Notes under the pieces: generated by a model
What the model saw: only the letters and a program-made list of their open reading frames with translations
What the model was told of the DNA's origin: nothing
The model's database searches: none
NCBI RefSeq assembly: GCF_004004555.2
Contig: NZ_SACP01000001.1
Span: 62,001-126,000 of the forward strand
Direction of reading: 5' to 3'
Source: Methylobacterium oryzihabitans
Lineage (GTDB): Bacteria > Pseudomonadota > Alphaproteobacteria > Rhizobiales > Beijerinckiaceae
Length of the DNA stretch: 64,000 nt
Position numbers and translations under genes: made by a program
In this document: positions 57,953 through 64,000 of the stretch, in pieces
How positions within the stretch are numbered: position 1 is the stretch's first letter
Layout: every line of letters begins with the position of its first letter

Positions 57953-58985
57953 CGCCGTCGGCCAGCATCGCACGCACCCGCGGGGCGACGCGGGTGCCGT
58001 AGAGTTCGATCCCGCGCATCAGCCGCTCGTGCGCCAGCGGCCCGGCGCTGTACTTGAGCTGGAACCGCGACAGGCCCAGCGCCGTCACGGTGGCGGCGAT
58101 CTTGCGCGCCACCGTCTCGGGCGAGCCGAGATAGAGCGAGCCGTGCGCAACCTCGTGCTCGAACTCGTCGCGGGCCATCGGCGGCCAGCCGCGCTCGGCG
58201 CCGATGCGGTCGCGCATCCGCTTGTAGTCGGGAAAGAACTCCTCGCGGGCCTGGGCGTCGGTCTCGGCGACGTAGCCCGGGGAGTGGACGCCGAACGGCG
58301 GCACCGGCCGGCCGAGCGCCGCGAAGGCGCGGTGATAGAGGTCGACATGGGGGCGGAAGCGCCCGGGCGCGCCGCCGATGATCGCGAGCATCATCGGCAG
58401 GCCGTACTGCGCCGCCCGCACCACCGAGTTCGGGCTGCCGCCGACGCCGATCCAGGTCCGCAGCGGCGTCTCGACGGTCGGAAACACCCGCTGCCCGTCC
58501 AGGGGCGCCCGGGTGGTGCCCCGCCACGTCACCGCCCCGCCGGCGAGGAGCGCCGCGAACAGGTCGAGCTTGTCCTCGAACAGCGTCTCGTAATCGTCGA
58601 GGGCGTAGCCGAACAGCGGGAACGATTCGGTGAACGAGCCGCGCCCGAGGATGACCTCGGCCCGCCCCTCCGACACCGCCTGGAGCGTGGCGAAGCGCTG
58701 GAACACCCGGACCGGATCGTCCGAGCTCAGTACCGTCACGGCCGAGCCGAGCCGGATGCGCCGGGTCCGCCCGGCGATGGCGGCGAGCACGGTCTCGGGC
58801 GAGGAGACGGCAAAATCCTCGCGGTGGTGCTCGCCGACGCCGAAGAAGTCGAGGCCGGCCTCCTCGGCCTGCACCGCCTCGGCGACGACGTTGCGGAGCA
58901 CCTGTGCGTGCGGGAGGAGGGTCCCGTCCGGCGCCGCGGTCACGTCGCCGAAGGTGTCGAGGCCGAGTTCGAGGGTCTGCGTCAT
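57927..58985 (-). CDS. LLM-class flavin-dependent oxidoreductase
   Basis: 352-aa bacterial-luciferase-like TIM barrel (VQAEEAGLDFFGVGEHHREDF, IRLGSAVTVLSSDDPVRVFQ, EVILGRGSFTESFPLFG). Uses reduced FMN/F420; the substrate is unknown, and members include alkanesulfonate and other monooxygenases. Start at MTQTLELG. Overlaps the fbpB 3' end. Directly downstream (minus strand) of an MFS permease gene with which it may form a unit. Confidence 0.88.
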   Translation of the reverse strand: MTQTLELGLDTFGDVTAAPDGTLLPHAQVLRNVVAEAVQAEEAGLDFFGVGEHHREDFAVSSPETVLAAIAGRTRRIRLGSAVTVLSSDDPVRVFQRFATLQAVSEGRAEVILGRGSFTESFPLFGYALDDYETLFEDKLDLFAALLAGGAVTWRGTTRAPLDGQRVFPTVETPLRTWIGVGGSPNSVVRAAQYGLPMMLAIIGGAPGRFRPHVDLYHRAFAALGRPVPPFGVHSPGYVAETDAQAREEFFPDYKRMRDRIGAERGWPPMARDEFEHEVAHGSLYLGSPETVARKIAATVTALGLSRFQLKYSAGPLAHERLMRGIELYGTRVAPRVRAMLADGVTSSGSRP

Positions 58986-59060
58986 GCCGGCCACCATGGC
59001 GCAGGCGCGTCACAGGGGGAATGGCCGCGCCGCGGGAGCAGGCATGCGGCGCGCCCGGGG

Positions 59061-60284
59061 TCAGGCCGGTGCGACGCGCCCGTGCTCGGTCGGCCGGACC
59101 AGCAGCCACAGGCCGATCGACACCGGCACGAGGTTCCACAGGATCCCGTGCGCGAAGGCGGCGGCGTAGGTCCCGCTGAGATCGAAGATCACCCCCGAGA
59201 CCCAGCCGCCGAAGGCCATGCCGAACAGCGTCGCCATGATGACGAGGCCGACCCGGCCGCCGGCCTCGCGGGCCGGGAAGATCTCACGCACGATGATCGC
59301 GTAGGCCGGCACGATCCCGCCCTGGAACAGGCCGAACAGGGCCGAGACCACGTAGAGTGAGACCAGGCCGTCGAACAGCAGGTACAGGACCAGGGCGACG
59401 CCCTGGAGCGAGGCGCCGAGGAGCAGGGTGCGGACGCCGCCGATCCGGTCGGCGAGGAAGCCGGACCCGACCCGGCTGACGATGCCGAAGCCGAGCATCA
59501 GCGACAGCATCTCGGCGCCGCGGGCGACGCCGTAGCCGAGGTCGCCGCAATAGGCGACGATGTGGACCTGCGGCATCGCCATCGCGACGCAGCAGGCGAA
59601 GCCCGACAGCACCAGCAGCCCCTGCACCAGCCGCGGCGAGGCCACGCCGAGTGCGCCGTCCCGCCCCGCGGGGGCGGCCGTCTCGACGGCGGGCGCTGGG
59701 CCGCGCAGGAGCAGGGCGAGGGGCACCATGGCGGCGAGGCAGAACAGGCCGAGGCCGAGCTGGGTCAGGCGCCAGCCGAAGGCCGCGACCGCGGCCTGGA
59801 CCAGCGGCGGCCACAGGGTCCCGGCGAGGTAGTTGCCCGCGGCGCAGAGCGAGACCGCGATGCCGCGCCGGCGCACGAACCACAGCGAGATGTCGGCCAT
59901 CAGTGGGCCGAACGCGCAGGAACTGCCGACGCCGATGAGCAGCCCGTGGGCGAGGGTGAAGCCGGCGAGCCCGCCCGACAGGGCCGACAGCCCGAACCCG
60001 ATCGCGAGGCAGACGCTGCCGATCAGCAGCGGGGTGGTGACGCCGAACCGGTCGGCGAGCCGCCCCATCAGCACGCCGCCGAAGGCGAATCCGACCATCG
60101 TCATCGTGTAGGGCAGCGACGCCGCGGCGCGGGCGATGCCGAACTCCGCCTGCACGGCGGGCAGCACCACGACGACCGACCACATGCTGGCGCCGCCGAG
60201 GGTCGACAGCAGCACGGCCACGACGAGGCGTCGCCAGGCGGCGGCGGAATCCGGCCCGTCGGCCGGCAGCGGGGAGGCGGTCAC
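59061..60284 (-). CDS. Major facilitator superfamily permease
   Basis: 407 aa with 12 membrane helices. The cytoplasmic loop motif GRLADRFGVTTPLL follows TM2 and a related GFLADRIGGVRTLL motif follows the seventh to eighth helix. Closest in appearance to oxalate/formate-antiporter-like or monocarboxylate carriers (VVLPAVQAEFGIARAAASLPYTMTMVGFAFGG). The substrate is not inferable. GTG start with AGGGAAA upstream. Confidence 0.88.
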   Translation of the reverse strand: MTASPLPADGPDSAAAWRRLVVAVLLSTLGGASMWSVVVVLPAVQAEFGIARAAASLPYTMTMVGFAFGGVLMGRLADRFGVTTPLLIGSVCLAIGFGLSALSGGLAGFTLAHGLLIGVGSSCAFGPLMADISLWFVRRRGIAVSLCAAGNYLAGTLWPPLVQAAVAAFGWRLTQLGLGLFCLAAMVPLALLLRGPAPAVETAAPAGRDGALGVASPRLVQGLLVLSGFACCVAMAMPQVHIVAYCGDLGYGVARGAEMLSLMLGFGIVSRVGSGFLADRIGGVRTLLLGASLQGVALVLYLLFDGLVSLYVVSALFGLFQGGIVPAYAIIVREIFPAREAGGRVGLVIMATLFGMAFGGWVSGVIFDLSGTYAAAFAHGILWNLVPVSIGLWLLVRPTEHGRVAPA

Positions 60285-60428
60285 GGGCGTTTCCCTGAAA
60301 GCGAGGCCCGTCCGGACTTGGCGCCGGATCGGGCAGGACGCGGCTCTAGCAGGCGCCCCCGGATGCCGGTAGCCGCCCGGGCGCAACCCCGTCCGGCGTT
60401 CTGGAGGAGCCAGCGGATCCGGGTTCCG

Positions 60429-61439
60429 TCAGGCCCAGGCGAACAGGCCGAGGCCGGCATGGATCTCGTCCCTCGTCGCCCGGGTCAGCGCGCGGGCACG
60501 CCCGGTCCCGGCGCGCAGGACGTCGATCACGCCGTCGCGGTCGCGGGCGAGGGCCGCCCGGCGCTCGCGGATCGGGCCGATCAGGTCGCGCAGCAGGCCG
60601 GAAAGCCGGCGCTTGAGCGCCACGTCGCCGAGGCCGCCGCGGCGATAGTCCCGCTTCAACGCCTCGACCGCCACCGCGTCGGGATCGAAGGCGTCGAGAT
60701 AGGTGAACACCACGTTGCCCTCGACCCGGCCCGGGTCGCTGGCGCGCAGGTGGTCGGGATCCGTATACATCCGGTGCACCGCCGCATCGATCTCGGCGTC
60801 GGAGGCCGACAGCGGAATGGCGTTGCCCTGCGACTTGCTCATCTTGGCGCGGCCGTCGACGCCCGGGAGCCGTCCGTGGCGCGGCACCAGGGCCTTCGCC
60901 TCCGGCAGCACGGCGCGGCCGGCCTGACGGTTGAGGCGGCGGACGATCTCGTTGGTCTGCTCGATCATCGGCACCTGATCCTCTCCCACCGGGACCAGGG
61001 TCGCCTTGAACGCGGTGATGTCGGCCGCCTGGGCCGCGGGGTAGCACAGGAAGCCGGCCGGGATGTCGCGGCCGAAGCCGCGGGCCTGGATCTCGTCCTT
61101 GATCGTCGGGTTGCGCTCCAGCCGCGCCACGGTGACGAGGCTGAGATACAGCATCGTCAGTTCGGCGAGCGCCGGCAGCGCCGACTGGACGCAGATCGTG
61201 GTCACGGCCGGATCGATGCCGACCGCGAGATAATCCAGCGCGACCTCGACGACGTTGCGGCTGACCCGGGCCGGGTCGTCGGCGTTGTCGGTGAGCGCCT
61301 GGGCATCGGCGAGGAGCAGGAACTGGCGGTGGCTGGACTGAAGCGCGACGCGGTTGCGCAGCGAGCCGACGTAGTGGCCGAGATGGAGCGGACCGGTGGT
61401 GCGGTCGCCGGTGAGGATGACGGGTCTGTCGGGGGGCAT
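60429..61439 (-). CDS. trpS: Tryptophanyl-tRNA synthetase
   Basis: 336-aa class I aminoacyl-tRNA synthetase. It has the HIGH-like motif [14 protein letters not shown] (15-28), [14 protein letters not shown], and KMSKS in [15 protein letters not shown]. Length and motifs are of the bacterial TrpRS family. The start ([13 protein letters not shown]) places the beta-strand before HIGH correctly. Confidence 0.93.
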   Translation of the reverse strand: MPPDRPVILTGDRTTGPLHLGHYVGSLRNRVALQSSHRQFLLLADAQALTDNADDPARVSRNVVEVALDYLAVGIDPAVTTICVQSALPALAELTMLYLSLVTVARLERNPTIKDEIQARGFGRDIPAGFLCYPAAQAADITAFKATLVPVGEDQVPMIEQTNEIVRRLNRQAGRAVLPEAKALVPRHGRLPGVDGRAKMSKSQGNAIPLSASDAEIDAAVHRMYTDPDHLRASDPGRVEGNVVFTYLDAFDPDAVAVEALKRDYRRGGLGDVALKRRLSGLLRDLIGPIRERRAALARDRDGVIDVLRAGTGRARALTRATRDEIHAGLGLFAWA

Positions 61440-61828
61440 CGGGCTCTCCGGGGAGGGAGCCGCCGCGTCGGGACCGGATGCGGGGAACGACCGAGCCTGC
61501 CGAAACGGCGGCATCGGTCGCAAAAAGATGACGACGGCCGCTTCCTCAGAGGAAGCGCCACCAGGCGAAGCAAGGGGAGTGGCCGGCGCGGGTCATCGCC
61601 GCCAGGCTCGCATGCCGGCGTTCGGTGCGCAAGCGTGGCGTTGACAGGCGCCCCCGGCCCCGGTACCGCAGCCCGATGACGACCCGGTCGCCCCTCGCCG
61701 CATCGTATTCCGCGCCGCTCACATAGCGGCGGGATGCGTGTCGTCCTTCAACCGCTGCGGCACGCCGGCGGTTGGGATCCGAGGATGGGGACTGCACCGG
61801 CTCCGCGGCGCCTCGCGGAGATCCCCTC
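61440..61828. other. 389-bp gap between divergent trpS and the tyrA-like gene
   Basis: A 9-bp hairpin (CGCTTCCTC / GAGGAAGCG, 61539-61557) lies about 100 bases upstream of trpS, with TTTTT 12 bases after it on the minus strand; it may end an upstream transcript or attenuate trpS. Short open frames at 61546-61700 are not convincing. Confidence 0.45.
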
Positions 61829-62557
61829 GTGCCCCACACCTCCACGGACGCCCCGGCTCTCGGACTGATCGGCTTCGGTGCCTTCGGCCGGCTCGCGGCC
61901 CGCCAACTGCGGCGGCATTTCCGGGTCCTCGCCTACGATCCCGCGGCGGCGGCGGACGAGGCGGGCGTCGCATTCGTCGGCCTCACCGAGGCCGCGTCCT
62001 GTCCGGTCGTCGTCCTGGCGGTGCCGGTCTGCCGTCTCGCCGAGACCGTCGCGGCGGTGGCGCCGCACCTTCGGCCGGGGGCCCTCGTCCTCGACGTCGG
62101 CTCGGTGAAGGAGGAACCGGCGCGCCTCATGCGCGAGGGACTGCCGGACCATGTCGAGATCGTCGCGACCCATCCGCTGTTCGGGCCGCAGAGCGCCCGC
62201 GACGGCCTCGCCGGGCTCAAGATCGCGGTCTGCCCGGTGCGCGGCCGGTCCGCCCGGCGGGTCGCGGCGTTCCTGCGACGGGCCTTCGGCCTCGACGTGA
62301 TCGTGACGACGCCGGAGGACCACGACCGCGACGCCGCCCTGGCGCAGGGTCTCACCCACCTCATCGCCGGGCTCGTGGTGCGGATGGAGCCGCTCCCGAG
62401 CCGCATCACCACCCGCAGCTTCGACCTGCTGATGGAGGCGGTCGGCATGGTCCGGCACGACGCGCCGGAGGTGTTCGAGGCGATCGTGCGGGCGAACCCC
62501 TACGCCGCCGAGATGCGGCGGCGGTTCGCGGCTCTGGCCGGAGCGGTCGACGGGTGA
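61829..62557 (+). CDS. Prephenate/arogenate dehydrogenase-like protein
   Basis: 242 aa. N-terminal Rossmann fold with GLIGFGAFGRLAARQL, then VVLAVPVCRL and LVLDVGSVKEEP, and THPLFGPQSARDGLAGLKI, the TyrA substrate loop. Shorter than ordinary TyrA (about 290 or more), lacking the ACT or full dimerisation region, similar to plant-type arogenate dehydrogenases. Catalyses NAD(P)-dependent formation of a tyrosine precursor, if active. GTG start with GGAG 8 bases upstream. Confidence 0.82.
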   Translation: MPHTSTDAPALGLIGFGAFGRLAARQLRRHFRVLAYDPAAAADEAGVAFVGLTEAASCPVVVLAVPVCRLAETVAAVAPHLRPGALVLDVGSVKEEPARLMREGLPDHVEIVATHPLFGPQSARDGLAGLKIAVCPVRGRSARRVAAFLRRAFGLDVIVTTPEDHDRDAALAQGLTHLIAGLVVRMEPLPSRITTRSFDLLMEAVGMVRHDAPEVFEAIVRANPYAAEMRRRFAALAGAVDG

Positions 62558-62577
62558 GGCGCAGCCGGCCCGACGAT

Positions 62578-62601
62578 GGCCGGCCCGCGGCGGGGCCGGC
62601 C
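62578..62601. terminator. Bidirectional hairpin between the tyrA-like gene and scoB
   Basis: Nine-base stem GGCCGGCCC / GGGCCGGCC with a 6-base loop between two convergent genes. Confidence 0.65.
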
Positions 62602-62614
62602 GGTGCGGTTGCGC

Positions 62615-63280
<666 letters not shown>

Positions 63281-63298
63281 GGGTCGGTCCTCCTCGGG

Positions 63299-64000
63299 TT
63301 AGATGGCGCCGCCGCCGGTCGGCGCGGGAGCCGGCGCGGCGTCGGGGGCCGCCTCCTGGCGCTTGCGGGTGGTGCGCTGCTCGATGCGCTTCTGCGCGTC
63401 CGGCACGTGGATCATCCGCTTCACGAACACGCCGGGCGTGATGATGTGGTCGGGGTCGATCTCGCCCGGCTTCACCAGGTGCTCGACCTGCGCGATGGTC
63501 ATCCGGGAGGCGGTCGCCATCATCGGGTTGAAGTTGCGCGCGGTCTTCCGGTAGACGAGGTTGCCCTCGGTGTCGCCCTTCCAGGCATGGACCAGCGAGA
63601 CGTCGGCGAACAGCCCGCGCTCCATCACGTAGGTCTCGCCGTCGAACTCGCGGACCTCCTTGCCCTCGGCGATCAGGGTGCCGACGCCGGTCTTGGTGAA
63701 GAAGGCCGGGACGCCGGCGCCGCCGGCGCGGATGCGCTCGGCCAGGGTGCCCTGCGGGTTGAACTCGATCTCGAGCTCGCCGGCGAGGTACTGCTTGGCG
63801 AAGGTCTTGTTCTCGCCGACGTAGGACGAGATCATCTTCTTGATCTGGCGCGTCTCCAGCAGCACGCCGAGGCCGACGCCGTCGATGCCGGCGTTGTTGG
63901 AGATCACCGTCAGGTCCTTGGCGCCGCTCTCGCGGACGGCGTCGATGAGCACGTCCGGGATGCCGCACAGGCCGAAGCCGCCGGCCATGATCGTCATGCC
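63299..64000 (-). CDS. scoA: 3-oxoacid CoA-transferase, subunit A, N-terminus outside window
   Basis: Visible part of about 233 codons. GMTIMAGGFGLCGIP is the usual segment about 20 residues into the protein, so roughly 20 N-terminal codons are missing beyond base 64000. It has GVPAFFTKTGVGTLIAEGKE, the FDGETYVMERGL region, and a Pro/Ala/Gly tail. Pairs with scoB for acetoacetate/ketone body and PHB carbon use, which is common in methylobacteria. Confidence 0.93.
   Translation of the reverse strand, partial: GMTIMAGGFGLCGIPDVLIDAVRESGAKDLTVISNNAGIDGVGLGVLLETRQIKKMISSYVGENKTFAKQYLAGELEIEFNPQGTLAERIRAGGAGVPAFFTKTGVGTLIAEGKEVREFDGETYVMERGLFADVSLVHAWKGDTEGNLVYRKTARNFNPMMATASRMTIAQVEHLVKPGEIDPDHIITPGVFVKRMIHVPDAQKRIEQRTTRKRQEAAPDAAPAPAPTGGGAI

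Noticed and set aside
61546..61845. Short minus-strand frame between trpS and the tyrA-like gene
   Set aside because: Ends in a hairpin and has an odd Arg-rich composition; no ribosome site or family. Not excluded but not supportable.

Overview
The window is chromosomal DNA of a very GC-rich alphaproteobacterium. The most likely source is Methylobacterium/Methylorubrum (Hyphomicrobiales). The evidence is a three-gene NAD-dependent formate dehydrogenase close to the methylotroph FDH2 type, a B12-dependent methylmalonyl-CoA mutase, a urt urea-uptake operon, a tpiA/ppiD/trpE and secG/pyrG neighbourhood typical of the order, and frequent GTG starts with GTGA/ATGA stop-start overlaps. Species was not determined.

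Layout. 1-3979: fdsG-fdsB-fdsA on the minus strand, with fdsA running off the left edge. 4160-7658: secreted or periplasmic proteins (small hypothetical, phytase-like esterase, HtrA-type protease). 7680-9390: an AT-rich island with one large gene, a P-loop NTPase with a C-terminal TIR domain, which is the best candidate here for an uncharacterised immune gene. 9434-15417: methylmalonyl-CoA mutase, a TPR lipoprotein, purEK and a YdcH-like protein. 15590-26879: one long plus-strand chemosensory operon (cheW, cheR-TPR, cheW, mcp, cheA-REC, cheB, two hybrid histidine kinases). Nearly all its genes overlap by 4 bases. It has no CheY and no GGDEF output and resembles the 'alternative cellular function' (Wsp/Che3) class. 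27092-32908: urtABCDE on the minus strand, behind a good sigma-54 -24/-12 sequence. 33158-35684: a GH13 enzyme and an alpha/beta hydrolase in convergent overlap. 35803-47549: pyrG, secG, a DUF898 membrane protein, an M48 protease, tpiA, ppiD, trpE and ubiB. 47632-50163: small proteins and two cupins. 50217-53052: a GT39-GT2-LAB_N envelope glycolipid operon. 54017-57952: an Fe(III)-type ABC importer. 57927-60284: a luciferase-like monooxygenase and an MFS permease. 60429-62557: trpS and a TyrA-like dehydrogenase. 62615-64000: a 3-oxoacid CoA-transferase pair, cut by the right edge.

The intergenic space holds small non-coding mobile elements. One family has 17-bp terminal inverted repeats and 10-bp target duplications (copies at 14981-15186 and 38133-38444). 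A second, 102-bp family is flanked by TCA on both sides (38195-38296 and 49627-49728). One copy of the second sits inside a copy of the first, and another sits exactly on the stop codon of a cupin gene. Further large palindromic repeats occur at about 31.4, 41.0-41.3 and 53.2-53.4 kb. No tRNA, rRNA, CRISPR array, transposase or integrase gene was seen.
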